Below are positions 1-8,125 of a stretch of DNA of 64,000 nt, piece by piece (within the stretch, counting starts at the first letter, position 1; each line of letters starts with the position of its first letter). This stretch comes from Streptomyces subrutilus (GTDB lineage: Bacteria > Actinomycetota > Actinomycetes > Streptomycetales > Streptomycetaceae). A model generated the notes under the pieces. The model was not told where the DNA came from, ran no database searches, and saw only the letters and a list, made by a program, of their open reading frames with translations. A program made the position numbers and the translations under genes. The DNA is taken from positions 6,614,001 to 6,678,000 of the forward strand of contig NZ_CP023701.1 in the NCBI RefSeq assembly GCF_008704535.1, written 5' to 3'.

Positions 1-288
1 TGCACCCACTACGAGCTCGTCGAAACCGCGATCCGCACCGCGCTCGCCGCGCGGACCGGCGGTGACGGCTTCGTCTTCCACGGCTCCGCCGAGGCCGTCG
101 CCGGACAGGCGCTGCGCCGCATCGGCGTCCGGCCCGAACCCGCCCTGCCCGCCACCGGATCCCTGACCGTGCTGCACAGCGGGCGCCCCGGAGCCCTGCC
201 CGGAGCCGCCCTCGGGTACGCCGAAGGACGGCTGCTCGCGGGCGGGAGCCCGGCCGCCGACCCGGCCGCGGCAGCGCTCCTCCGTTAG
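1..288 (+). CDS. Aspartate/glutamate racemase-like protein, C-terminal part
   Basis: The open frame enters from the left edge and ends at TAG, leaving 95 residues. It opens with CTHYELVE, which matches the second catalytic-cysteine motif (CTHYP-type) of glutamate/aspartate racemases, and continues with GSAEAVAGQALRRIG, like the segment before the C-terminal end of that family. Those enzymes interconvert L- and D-amino acids with two cysteines and need no cofactor; only the second cysteine is inside the window. The true start and the first cysteine lie to the left. A peptidoglycan role (MurI) cannot be separated from a general amino-acid racemase here. The stop codon abuts a palindromic element that recurs near 22.65 kb. 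Confidence 0.6.
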   Translation, partial: CTHYELVETAIRTALAARTGGDGFVFHGSAEAVAGQALRRIGVRPEPALPATGSLTVLHSGRPGALPGAALGYAEGRLLAGGSPAADPAAAALLR

Positions 289-349
289 GGAGTGTCGTCG
301 AAGCCGTGTCGTCCGCCCGCTGGCCGGACAGGACTTCGACGACGCGCCC
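288..349. repeat. Palindromic element, copy A
   Basis: A palindrome of about 62 bp directly follows the racemase stop; the G of TAG is its first base. The outer arms are GTCGTCGAAG (294-303) and CTTCGACGAC (334-343), and both ends carry GGG/CCC. It is closely similar along its whole length to 22651-22713, sharing GGGAGTGTCGT and GTCCGCCCGC. It can fold into a long hairpin and may terminate transcription. Because two copies sit at 3' ends of unrelated genes, it looks like a small dispersed repeat rather than a chance terminator. Confidence 0.6.
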
Positions 350-571
350 CAGGCCGCGTCCGCCCGGCAGCGCCTCGCGGGGGTGACCGGGGCGTCTCCG
401 TCCGGCCCCGTACCAGGGCGTCTCGGCCCGGCGGGGCCCGGCGCCGACGCCGCGGGCCTCCCGACGCCGCTGTGCGGAGGCCCTCCCCGGGCCGCCCCCG
501 GCCTCGGCTGACCCGGTCGTCCCGGGCCCGAGGGGGTCCTGGCGCGCCGGTCCTCCGCCCGGCCCGGGGTC

Positions 572-1291
572 TCAGCGCGCCGCAGCCCCCGCCGCCGCGA
601 GCTGCCGGGCCAGCGTGCGCAGCCCGTCGGAGCGCAGTACCCGGCCGCCGAAGCCGGGCAGCGGGACGTGCAGCGGGTCCGTCCAGTGCTCCGGGATCGC
701 CGCGGCCCCGTACCGGGCCCGTGGCGCCGCGGGCGAGGCCGCTCGTGTGCGTGTCCCCGCACCTGCGGCGGGGTTCCGGTCCTCACCCCGTCCCGCGGAG
801 ACCCGGCGCGCCGGCTCGGCCGCGGAGACCTCCTCCAGGTGCGTGAGGAAGATCCACAGGTGCCCCGACGGATCGCGCAGGATGGCGGTGCGGTCCCCGT
901 GGAACCGGTCCGCGGGCTCCTCCAGCAGCTCCGCGCCCGCCGCCACGGCCCTCTTCGTCAGCGCGTCCACGTCCGGTACGAAGACGTGCAGCGCGACCGA
1001 GGTCCCGCCCAGCGCCGTCGGTGAGGTGAACGGGCCCTCCGAGGTGTCGCCCAGCATGAGCACCGCCGCCCCGATCCTGATCTCGGCGTGCATCACCCCG
1101 CCCCGCGGGTGGTCGATCCGGAACTCCTGGACGGCGCCGAAGGCCCGCTCGTAGAAGTCGATCGCCGCCGGTGCGTCGGCCACCATGACGTGCGGCACCA
1201 CGGCGGTGCGGTAGCGCTCCGGCACGCCGCTCCCCGCTCGGCCGGCCATCGATGCGGTCTGTGCTGTCCGGGGTGTCTCGTGCGTGGTCAT
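572..1291 (-). CDS. VOC (glyoxalase/bleomycin-resistance fold) family protein
   Basis: 239 residues from ATG at 1291. Residues about 25-150 form a VOC domain: VVPHVMVADAPAAIDFYERA is the usual first strand and helix, and ILRDPSGHLWIFLTH is the typical closing motif with the second metal-side region. The family covers glyoxalases, dioxygenases and antibiotic-binding proteins, so the substrate is open; the YERAFGA and DPSGHLW pattern resembles PhnB-like members. After residue 155 comes an Arg/Ala/Pro-rich tail of about 85 residues that family members lack, possibly a run-on past an ancestral stop. ATG at 1249 is an alternative start. The gene diverges from the small membrane protein gene at 1406. 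Confidence 0.75.
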   Translation of the reverse strand: MTTHETPRTAQTASMAGRAGSGVPERYRTAVVPHVMVADAPAAIDFYERAFGAVQEFRIDHPRGGVMHAEIRIGAAVLMLGDTSEGPFTSPTALGGTSVALHVFVPDVDALTKRAVAAGAELLEEPADRFHGDRTAILRDPSGHLWIFLTHLEEVSAAEPARRVSAGRGEDRNPAAGAGTRTRAASPAAPRARYGAAAIPEHWTDPLHVPLPGFGGRVLRSDGLRTLARQLAAAGAAAR

Positions 1292-1405
1292 GCAGACGAC
1301 CGCAGAACCTTGAGTTTGCTTGAGGTCAAGGCGGGGCAGGCGCGCCGTGCGCCGAGTGGGCGAGAGGCGGTGGCGCCGGTGCGGAACGTGAGTACGCTGC
1401 TCATC

Positions 1406-1921
1406 ATGACGGGTCACCCTCCGGGACCGCTCTGGGCGGGCCGGGCATCCAACCGGGCGCAGTGGCTGCTCGCGGCGGCCGGCGCGGCCTGCGTGGCCCT
1501 CGGCGTCCACCTCGCCGTCGGCAACGCCTGGACCTCCGGCATCCTGCCCCTGCTCATGTCCGTGGTCGGCTGCCTGGCCGCCGGCTTCCTCATCCTCTAC
1601 GGCACCCTCGCCTTCGTCCACGTGGCGGTCACGGTCGACGCGGAGTCGCTGGAGGTCCGCTGCGGCCACATGGGGCTGCCGCGCCGCAAGATCCGCCTCG
1701 CGGAGGTGAGCTCCGCCGAGTTCCTTCCCCGTATCACCCCGCAGCAGTGGGGCGGCTGGGGCTACCGGTGGCGGCCCGATAAGGGCACCGCGGTCATCGT
1801 CCGGCGCGGCGAGGGGCTGGAGCTGCGGCTCGGCGACGGAAAGCTGTTCACGGTCACCGTGGACGACGCGGAGAACGCCGTCCGGGTCATCCGTGCCCAT
1901 CTCCGCTCACTCGCCCGCTGA
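1406..1921 (+). CDS. Small membrane protein with PH-like C-terminal domain
   Basis: 171 residues. Two hydrophobic helices (about residues 15-35 and 40-68) are followed by a soluble beta-rich part with strands such as VAVTVDAESLEVRCG and GTAVIVRRGEGLELRLGDG, the pattern of bacterial PH-like domains. The N-terminal half should sit in the membrane with the beta domain on the cytoplasmic side. ATG at 1406 was chosen over GTG at 1388: a -10-like TACGCT (1393-1398) ends 7 nt before it and no ribosome site is visible, fitting a leaderless start. Function unknown. Confidence 0.65.
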   Translation: MTGHPPGPLWAGRASNRAQWLLAAAGAACVALGVHLAVGNAWTSGILPLLMSVVGCLAAGFLILYGTLAFVHVAVTVDAESLEVRCGHMGLPRRKIRLAEVSSAEFLPRITPQQWGGWGYRWRPDKGTAVIVRRGEGLELRLGDGKLFTVTVDDAENAVRVIRAHLRSLAR

Positions 1922-1960
1922 CACCCCTGGGTCGTCACCGGTCTTCAGGGCGGAGGGACG

Positions 1961-1966
1961 TACACT
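1961..1966 (+). promoter_or_regulatory. -10 box for lnt, leaderless start
   Basis: TACACT ends 7 nt before the lnt ATG and no ribosome-binding site lies between, so the transcript would start at or next to the start codon. No convincing -35 is seen. Confidence 0.35.
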
Positions 1967-1973
1967 CCGCCAG

Positions 1974-3596
1974 ATGAGCAGCAGTGTCACCCGCGCGGCC
2001 GGAAGCGAGCCCGCGCACTCCACGGGCCTGACCGTGACGATCTCCGGAACCCAAGCCTCCGCGTCCCCCGGGAAGGGCACGCGGGCGCAGTTCTGGGTGC
2101 GCGCCCTGCTCGCCGTGCTCGCCGGCGTGCTGCTCTACCTCAGCTTCGCGCCCCGCTCCCTGTGGTGGCTGGCGCCCCCGGCGCTCGCCCTGCTCGGCGG
2201 GTGCCTGCACGGTCGGCGGGCGCGGGCCGGCTTCGCCCTCGGCCTCCTCGCCGGGCTCGGCTACCTCCTGCCGCTCCTCGTCTGGACCGGCGAGGAGGTG
2301 GGCCCGGTGCCCTGGCTGGCGCTGGCCACCCTCGAAGCCGTCTTCATCGGCGTCACCGGCCTCGGGATCGCGCTGGTCAGCCGGCTCCCCGGCTGGCCGT
2401 TCTTCGCGGCGGCCGTGTGGGTCGCGGGCGAGGCGCTGCGGGCCCGGGCCCCCTTCGGCGGTTTCCCCTGGGGCAAGCTCGCCTTCGGCCAGGCCGACGG
2501 GTTCTTCACCCCGCTGGTGGCGCTCGGCGGGACCCCGCTGCTCTCCTTCGCGGTCGCCCTGTGCGGATTCGGGCTCTACGAGGCCCTGCGCGTGGTCCGC
2601 GGCCACCCGCTGCGGTCCGCCGCCGTCCTCGCGGCCCTCGCCGTCACGGCCCCGGTCTGTGCCGGCCTCGCCGCCCGCCCGCTCGTCTCCGACGCGGCCG
2701 AGGACGGCAGCGTCACCGCCGCCCTCATCCAGGGCAACGTCCCGCGGCTCGGCCTCGACTTCAACTCCCAGCGCCGCCAGGTCCTGGACAACCACGCCCT
2801 GCGGACCGAGCGGCTCGCCGAGGACGTGAAGGCGGGCCGGGTGCCCAAGCCCGACTTCGTCGTCTGGCCCGAGAACTCCTCCGACCTGGACCCGTACGCC
2901 CAGCCCGACGCCTACGCCGTGATCGACAAGGCCGTCAAGGCGATCGGCGTGCCCGTGGCCATCGGCGCCGTCGTGGCGCCGGAGACCGGCCCGCTGCGCA
3001 ACACGATGATCCTCTGGGACCCGGTCAAGGGCCCCACCACGACCTACGACAAGCGCAAGATCCAGCCCTTCGGCGAGCGCATCCCGATGCGGTCCGTGGT
3101 CCGGCTCTTCAGCTCCGACGTGGACCGCGTCCGCCGCGACTTCGGCCCAGGCAAGGACCCCGGCGTCTTCGACATGGCCGGCAGCGGGGTCGGCATGGTC
3201 ACCTGCTTCGAGGCGGCCTTCGACGACGCCGTCCGCTCCACGGTCCGGGCCGGCGCCCAGGTGATCGCCGTGCCCAGCAACAACGCCACGTTCGGCCGGA
3301 GCCAGATGACCTACCAGCAGCTGGCCATGGACCGCATCCGCGCCGTCGAGCACAGCAGGACCGTCCTCGTCCCCGTCACCAGCGGGGTCAGCGCGGTCAT
3401 CCGCCCCGACGGGTCCGTCGTCGCGCAGACGAAGATGTTCACCCCCGACGCCCTGGTCGCAACGATCCCGCTGAGGTCCGGCAGCACCCCGGCGACCGCC
3501 CTCGGACCTCTGCCCGAGTACGCGTTGCTGCTGCTGGCCGCCTGCGGCCTCGGCTGGGCCGCGCTGCGCCGCACGCGCGCCCGCCGGGTGCTCTGA
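1974..3596 (+). CDS. lnt: Apolipoprotein N-acyltransferase
   Basis: 540 residues. It transfers a third acyl chain from phospholipid to the N-terminal cysteine of lipoproteins at the outer face of the membrane. After a polar N-terminus of about 45 residues come several membrane helices (about 45-230), then a carbon-nitrogen hydrolase (nitrilase-fold) domain. The catalytic triad is visible: Glu300 in VVWPENSSD, Lys360 in YDKRKIQPFGE and Cys411 in MVTCFEAAFDD. A last membrane helix sits near 510-530. Length and order match the family. The start at 1974 follows a -10-like TACACT; an earlier in-frame ATG at 1893 overlaps the upstream gene and is less likely. Lipoprotein substrates in the window include ModA, the sulfonate binding protein and the fasciclin protein. 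Confidence 0.93.
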   Translation: MSSSVTRAAGSEPAHSTGLTVTISGTQASASPGKGTRAQFWVRALLAVLAGVLLYLSFAPRSLWWLAPPALALLGGCLHGRRARAGFALGLLAGLGYLLPLLVWTGEEVGPVPWLALATLEAVFIGVTGLGIALVSRLPGWPFFAAAVWVAGEALRARAPFGGFPWGKLAFGQADGFFTPLVALGGTPLLSFAVALCGFGLYEALRVVRGHPLRSAAVLAALAVTAPVCAGLAARPLVSDAAEDGSVTAALIQGNVPRLGLDFNSQRRQVLDNHALRTERLAEDVKAGRVPKPDFVVWPENSSDLDPYAQPDAYAVIDKAVKAIGVPVAIGAVVAPETGPLRNTMILWDPVKGPTTTYDKRKIQPFGERIPMRSVVRLFSSDVDRVRRDFGPGKDPGVFDMAGSGVGMVTCFEAAFDDAVRSTVRAGAQVIAVPSNNATFGRSQMTYQQLAMDRIRAVEHSRTVLVPVTSGVSAVIRPDGSVVAQTKMFTPDALVATIPLRSGSTPATALGPLPEYALLLLAACGLGWAALRRTRARRVL

Positions 3597-3619
3597 GGCG
3601 CGAGGACCGCCGGAGCTCG

Positions 3620-3625
3620 TAGGGT
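3620..3625 (+). promoter_or_regulatory. -10 box for Nudix gene, leaderless start
   Basis: TAGGGT ends 6 nt before the ATG at 3632, leaving no room for a ribosome site. Only 35 bp separate this gene from lnt. Confidence 0.4.
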
Positions 3626-3631
3626 CGGGGG

Positions 3632-4132
3632 ATGACCACACCCGATTTCATCCGAACCCTCCGCGCCACCGCGGGCCACCAGCTGCTCCTGCTGCCCGGG
3701 GTCACGGCGATCGTCGTCGACGACGACGGCCGGGTCCTGCTCGGCCGCCGCAGCGACACCGGCCGGTGGTCGGTGGTCGGCGGGATCGCCGAACCGGGTG
3801 AACAGCCCGCCGAGACCGCCGTGCGCGAGGTGTACGAGGAGACGGCGGTGACCTGCGTACCGGAGCGGGTGGTCCTGGTGCAGATGCTCGCTCCGATCAC
3901 CTACCCGAACGGTGACGTCTGCCAGTTCCAGGACATCACCTTCCGCTGCCGGTCCACGGGCGGTGAGGCACGGGCCAACGACGACGAGTCGTTGGAGGTC
4001 GCCTGGTTCGAGGCGGACGCGCTGCCGCCGCTGGAGCCGTTCGCCCTGGACCGCATCCACCGGGCCCTGCGGGACGAGCCCACGTGGTTCGCGCCCGCTG
4101 CGGTGGTGGACGGGGTGCCCGCCGAGGTCTGA
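3632..4132 (+). CDS. Nudix hydrolase
   Basis: 166 residues. The Nudix box runs over about residues 50-72 and contains GGIAEPGE followed by REVYEETAV. This signature binds a divalent metal and positions a nucleoside-diphosphate-X substrate for hydrolysis. The three Glu of REVYEE are present, but the Gly usually found two residues after them is Ala, a mild departure. The domain fills the protein, so nothing narrows the substrate beyond a housekeeping or NUDT-like role. It is convergent with the protease gene ending at 4193. Confidence 0.85.
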   Translation: MTTPDFIRTLRATAGHQLLLLPGVTAIVVDDDGRVLLGRRSDTGRWSVVGGIAEPGEQPAETAVREVYEETAVTCVPERVVLVQMLAPITYPNGDVCQFQDITFRCRSTGGEARANDDESLEVAWFEADALPPLEPFALDRIHRALRDEPTWFAPAAVVDGVPAEV

Positions 4133-4192
4133 GCGGCCCGCCGCGGTGCGGGCGCGGGGGCCTTCTGCGTACGGGCCGCCGACGCGCGGGCG

Positions 4193-4978
4193 TCAGCCGT
4201 CCTGGGCGGCCTCGCGGTACAGGGCCATCGCCTGGTCGCCCGGCACCGCGCTGTACGAGACCTCCGGGACCGTCCCGCCGCCCTCGTAGCCGCCGAGCAC
4301 CCCGGCCAGGGCGCCGTCCACCAGCCAGGGGCTGCCGCTGGTGCCGCCCGTGAGGTCCGGGCACTCGATCCGGCGCTGGGTCTCGGACAGCAGCCCGGTG
4401 GTGTTGGCGCAGCGCACCGGGGCCTCCTCGGCGCGCGGGTAGCCGACGATCGTCACCGTGGGGTGCTCGGGCTGGTCGGCGGCGACCGGGAAGCCGCCCA
4501 CGAGGTCCTCCAGCGGGGTCCCGGCCGCGCCGTCCGCCGGGGCCACGGTCGCGAAGGCGATGTCCTGGTCCGGGTCCTGGCCGTCGGTCCAGCCCGGCGC
4601 GACGTAGACCCCGGTCAGCCGCCACAGGCCGTACGGGGCCCGTCCGTCGCGGTAGCCCGGGGCGAAGACGGTGGTGTCCGGGTCCTCCAGGCAGTGCGCG
4701 GCGGTGGCGATCACATCGCGGTCGTCGCTGCGGACCACGGCGGCGGTGCAGAAGTGCCCGCCGTCGAGGGTGCCGGCGAAGAGCGCGCCGACCCGGTCGG
4801 CGGTGGCGTCCGGCGCGGCCCGGGAGGTGACGCCGAGCACGGCCCCGGGGGATTCGGGGAGGTCGATGCCGAGCAGCGCGGCCATCGCGGCCAGCGCGAG
4901 CACCGTACGGACAGCCCGGCGGACGCGGGCGGGGGCCCGGCAGGCGGCGCGAGGCTGGGGGAGCGTGCGCTGGATCAT
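4193..4978 (-). CDS. Secreted trypsin-like serine protease
   Basis: 261 residues. The N-terminus is Arg-rich, then hydrophobic (TVLALAAMAALLGI, about residues 25-38), consistent with a signal peptide or anchor. The chymotrypsin-fold triad is visible: His95 in TAAHC, Asp139 in DQDIAF and Ser214 in GGTSGSPW. The residue before the catalytic serine is Thr instead of the usual Asp/Asn. Cys pairs (77/96 and 190/206) fit the conserved disulfides. The protein should act outside the membrane. It diverges from no close partner and its target is unknown. Confidence 0.85.
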   Translation of the reverse strand: MIQRTLPQPRAACRAPARVRRAVRTVLALAAMAALLGIDLPESPGAVLGVTSRAAPDATADRVGALFAGTLDGGHFCTAAVVRSDDRDVIATAAHCLEDPDTTVFAPGYRDGRAPYGLWRLTGVYVAPGWTDGQDPDQDIAFATVAPADGAAGTPLEDLVGGFPVAADQPEHPTVTIVGYPRAEEAPVRCANTTGLLSETQRRIECPDLTGGTSGSPWLVDGALAGVLGGYEGGGTVPEVSYSAVPGDQAMALYREAAQDG

Positions 4979-5120
4979 GTCTCGACCCTGCCCGGCGAAC
5001 CTATGTCCGGAGCACGAAGCTCCGTATGAATCTGCTGTGAATCGCGTGCGCCGTGTGTGAAACCCGGGCGATGCCGGTCGAGACGGGGCAGCCCGGGCGG
5101 GACGCCGCCCGCACGGCGGG

Positions 5121-6653
5121 CTACCGCGCCCCGCGCCGCTCGTAGACGGTCACCCGGCGGCCCCGGACCTGCCGGTCCTCCACCGCGGTGAAGCGCTCCC
5201 GCAGGACCTCGGCCTTCGCCTCGTCCCGCGCCGACGACGGGGGCTTCGCCACCTCCGCCGCGTCCGTCACCAGCAGGACCCGCCGCTGCGCCAGCAGCGC
5301 GGCACGGATGCGGTCCGGCTCCGCCTCCTCCCCCTTGAGGGTGGCCGACGCCGCCGGGCCGCGCTCCAGCGCCACGTCGGCCAGGCCCGCGAACGCGCCG
5401 GGGGAGACCAGCGCCGTGTCCCGCCGCGCGGCCGGGACGAAGAGCACCGCGTCGCCCGCCCGCTTGAGCCGGGACACCTCCGCGGCCGCCGACAGGACGT
5501 CGTCCACCCGGCTCGCCGGAGCCCGCTTGGCCAGCTCCAGCGGCAGCAGGGCCAGCACCGCGACCCCGATCACGCCCGGCACGAGCAGTTCCGCCGCGCG
5601 CGGGAACCGGGGTGCGCAGGCCCGTACGGCAGCGCCCAGGGCCGCGCCGAGCAGCAGCGCCAGCCCGACCATGCCGAACAGCACGTACCGGTCCAGGAAC
5701 AGCGGCTGGACCAGCGACACTCCGATCAGGGAGAGCTGCGGCACGGCCAGCAGCGGCAGTCCCACCGCAGCCGCCGACAGCGGGCGGCGGTACGTCACCG
5801 CGCGTGCGCCGACGGATGGGCGGGCGGGGCCGGTTCGGTCGGGGCCCCACCGGTGGCCGACGGCCGCGGCGAGCCCGCCCGCCGCCAGCAGGAGGCCCGG
5901 CCCGACCAGCATGGCCCAGGTCAGCGGCGGTATCCACGAGACCTGGTCGGACTGGCCCCGGCTGAACAGCACCAGCGGCAGCGCCCCCGCCACCGCCGCC
6001 GCGCCGGCCGCCCCCCAGCGCAGCCACGTCCGCCGCCCGGCCCGCACCCACCAGAGCGTCACCGCGTGGGCGGGCAGCACCAGCAGGGACAGCCAGTTGA
6101 GCAGGGCGCACACCAGCACCGTCAGCCCGTACGCCGCCCAGCGGGTCCGCGGCCGCGGACCCGCGCGCCCGTCCCCGGAGCAGGGGCCGAGCAGGGAGAC
6201 CAGCAGCAGCGTCGACAGGGCGGCGCCGGCCATGACGAGCGCGTACGGACGGCCCTCCTGGAGGTGGAACTGCACGGCCGGCAGCAGCCCGAGCGACAGC
6301 CCGGCGCCGAGCCCCGCCCAGGAGCCCGCGAGCCGGCGGCCGGTCAGCGCCGCGCAGGCCGCGGCGGCCGCCACCCCCAGCACGGACGGGAGCCGCAGCG
6401 TGGCCGTACTCGCCCCGAAGACCTCGAAGAGGCCGTGCATGACGAGGTAGTACAACCCGTGCACGGCGTCGACGTTTCCGAGCATGGCCCAGATCTCGCC
6501 CGCCGACCGCCCGGCCACCTGCCAGGTCGCCGCCTCGTCGCGCCAGACGCTGTCCTGCCGGGAGAGCCCCCACAGTCCGAGCGCCAGGGTCCACAGGACC
6601 GGCAGCAGCCACACGAGGGGGCGCCGCCGGCCGTCGGCTATGTGCGAAGTCAT
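5121..6653 (-). CDS. GT39/ArnT-like membrane glycosyltransferase
   Basis: About 510 residues with roughly ten or more hydrophobic helices. The first loop carries RDEAATW, the acidic pair that is catalytic in GT-C fold polyprenyl-phosphate mannosyl/arabinosyl transferases, and VHGLYYLVMHG follows, the HxLYY-type motif of the family. The last 120 residues form a soluble extracytoplasmic domain. It likely transfers a sugar from a polyprenyl-phosphate donor to a cell-surface acceptor. ATG at 6653 (MTSHIADG) was chosen; GTG at 6713 would add 20 polar residues. Neither start has a clear ribosome site. It is divergent from the GNAT-AAA+ gene. Confidence 0.75.
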   Translation of the reverse strand: MTSHIADGRRRPLVWLLPVLWTLALGLWGLSRQDSVWRDEAATWQVAGRSAGEIWAMLGNVDAVHGLYYLVMHGLFEVFGASTATLRLPSVLGVAAAAACAALTGRRLAGSWAGLGAGLSLGLLPAVQFHLQEGRPYALVMAGAALSTLLLVSLLGPCSGDGRAGPRPRTRWAAYGLTVLVCALLNWLSLLVLPAHAVTLWWVRAGRRTWLRWGAAGAAAVAGALPLVLFSRGQSDQVSWIPPLTWAMLVGPGLLLAAGGLAAAVGHRWGPDRTGPARPSVGARAVTYRRPLSAAAVGLPLLAVPQLSLIGVSLVQPLFLDRYVLFGMVGLALLLGAALGAAVRACAPRFPRAAELLVPGVIGVAVLALLPLELAKRAPASRVDDVLSAAAEVSRLKRAGDAVLFVPAARRDTALVSPGAFAGLADVALERGPAASATLKGEEAEPDRIRAALLAQRRVLLVTDAAEVAKPPSSARDEAKAEVLRERFTAVEDRQVRGRRVTVYERRGAR

Positions 6654-6813
6654 GAAGGGCTGCGGATCCTCGGTGCCGGGCGCGGGCGGAAGGCACCAGT
6701 CTATGGACGACACGGCGGGGTCGCGGACCGGGTGTTGTGCACCGCGGAGCGAGAGCGTGCGGCCCGCCCGCGCCTAGCCTCGCCGCAGGAGCACGAACGA
6801 GGGGCGGTACCCG

Positions 6814-8103
6814 GTGAACTGGCTCATCCACGACTACCGCGAGAGCGATCTCGCCGCGGTGGTCCACCTGATCGACACCACGGCCGAACTCGGGCAGGAG
6901 TCCGTCTTCTCCCTCGCCGAGTGCATCAGCGCCCTCACCGGCCGGCAGCCCTGCGTGGTCGCCGTCCACCAGGGCGTGCCGATCGGAGCGGCCCTGGCGT
7001 GCGTCACCGGCGAGCGGGCCTGGGTGATGCGCCTCGCGATCGCGGCGGGCTGGCGCGGCCGGGGCCTGGCCAGCGCCCTCCTCGTCGAACTGGAGCGGCG
7101 CCTGATCGCCGCCCGGGTCGGCCGGATCGCGTACGTCCTGCCGGAGGAGGACCTCCTCGGCGAGGGACTGCTCAACGCCGGGTACACCCGGCAGCCCGCC
7201 GTCGCCTACTTCGAGAAGACCGAGCCGCTGCACGGGCCCGCCGCCGGCCTGCTCGACGACCTCGGCGGCCGGTTCCTCCCGAACGACCTGTGGACCGGGG
7301 TCGCCGGGATGGAGCGGGAGAAGGACCTGATCGAGCGGCGCGTGGTGCTGCCGCTCGCCGAGCCGGAGCGGGCCGCCGCGCACGGGGTGCGGCCGCCGCG
7401 CGCCATCACCCTGTTCGGCCCGCCCGGCACCGGCAAGACCACCTTCGCGCGGGCCATCGCCTCGCGCCTGGGCTGGCCCTTCGTCGAACTGCTGCCCTCC
7501 CGGCTCGCCGACGAGGGCAACCTGGCGGCCGCGCTGCGCGACGCGTTCGCCCGGATCGCGGAGCTGGAACGGGTGCTGGTCTTCATCGACGAGGTCGAGG
7601 AGATCGCCCCCGTGCGCACGGAGCCCGCGCAGCCGGGCGGCATCCACGGGGTGACGAACGAACTGCTCAAGCTGATACCCGGCTTCCGAGAGGGCGACGA
7701 ACGGCTGCTGGTCTGCGCCACCAACTCCATCCGCTCCCTGGACCCGGCCTTCCTGCGGCCCGGGCGCTTCGACTACCTGATCCCCATCGGCACCCCGGAC
7801 GCCGGGGCCCGCGCCGCCATCTGGTCCCGCTACACGGCGGGGCGCGCCGGCGTGGACGTGGCGGCCCTGGTCGCGGCGACCGAGCTGTTCACCCCGGCCG
7901 ACATCGAGCACGCCGCGCGGATCGCGGCGCAGGTGTCCTTCGAACGGGACCTGGAGGCGGTGGGTGCCCGGGGCACGGCGGCGGCGCAGCTCGGGGCGAC
8001 GACGGAGGACTACCTGGCGGCGGTCCGGCAGTGCCGTCCGACGGTGACCCCGGCGATGACGGGGGAGTTCGAGGCGGACATCACGGCGCACGCCCGGTTC
8101 TGA
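6814..8103 (+). CDS. GNAT acetyltransferase-AAA+ ATPase fusion
   Basis: 429 residues from GTG, with purine-rich CGAGGGG upstream. Residues 1-145 form a GNAT domain: WRGRGLASALLVELE is the acetyl-CoA pyrophosphate loop (RxxGxA type). Residues about 175-400 form an AAA+ ATPase: Walker A GPPGTGKT (202-209), Walker B VLVFIDE (254-260), and a second region of homology ATNSIRSLDPAFLRPGRFD carrying the arginine fingers, as in FtsH/spastin-like enzymes. AAA+ proteins of this clade remodel or unfold proteins as hexamers. The fusion suggests lysine acetylation coupled to remodelling of a client, but nothing in the neighbourhood names the client. Both domains look intact. Confidence 0.8.
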   Translation: MNWLIHDYRESDLAAVVHLIDTTAELGQESVFSLAECISALTGRQPCVVAVHQGVPIGAALACVTGERAWVMRLAIAAGWRGRGLASALLVELERRLIAARVGRIAYVLPEEDLLGEGLLNAGYTRQPAVAYFEKTEPLHGPAAGLLDDLGGRFLPNDLWTGVAGMEREKDLIERRVVLPLAEPERAAAHGVRPPRAITLFGPPGTGKTTFARAIASRLGWPFVELLPSRLADEGNLAAALRDAFARIAELERVLVFIDEVEEIAPVRTEPAQPGGIHGVTNELLKLIPGFREGDERLLVCATNSIRSLDPAFLRPGRFDYLIPIGTPDAGARAAIWSRYTAGRAGVDVAALVAATELFTPADIEHAARIAAQVSFERDLEAVGARGTAAAQLGATTEDYLAAVRQCRPTVTPAMTGEFEADITAHARF

Positions 8104-8125
8104 GACCCGGGTGCGGGGCCCGGGG

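Noticed and set aside
5121..6653. Possible polysaccharide or lipoglycan gene cluster around the GT39-type enzyme
   Set aside because: No other glycosyltransferase, flippase or sugar-nucleotide gene is adjacent.
4975..8091. Open frame of over 1000 codons on the minus strand opposite the glycosyltransferase and GNAT-AAA+ genes
   Set aside because: It is Arg/Gly/Ala-rich with no domain, and real motif-bearing genes occupy the other frames; a typical high-GC shadow frame.
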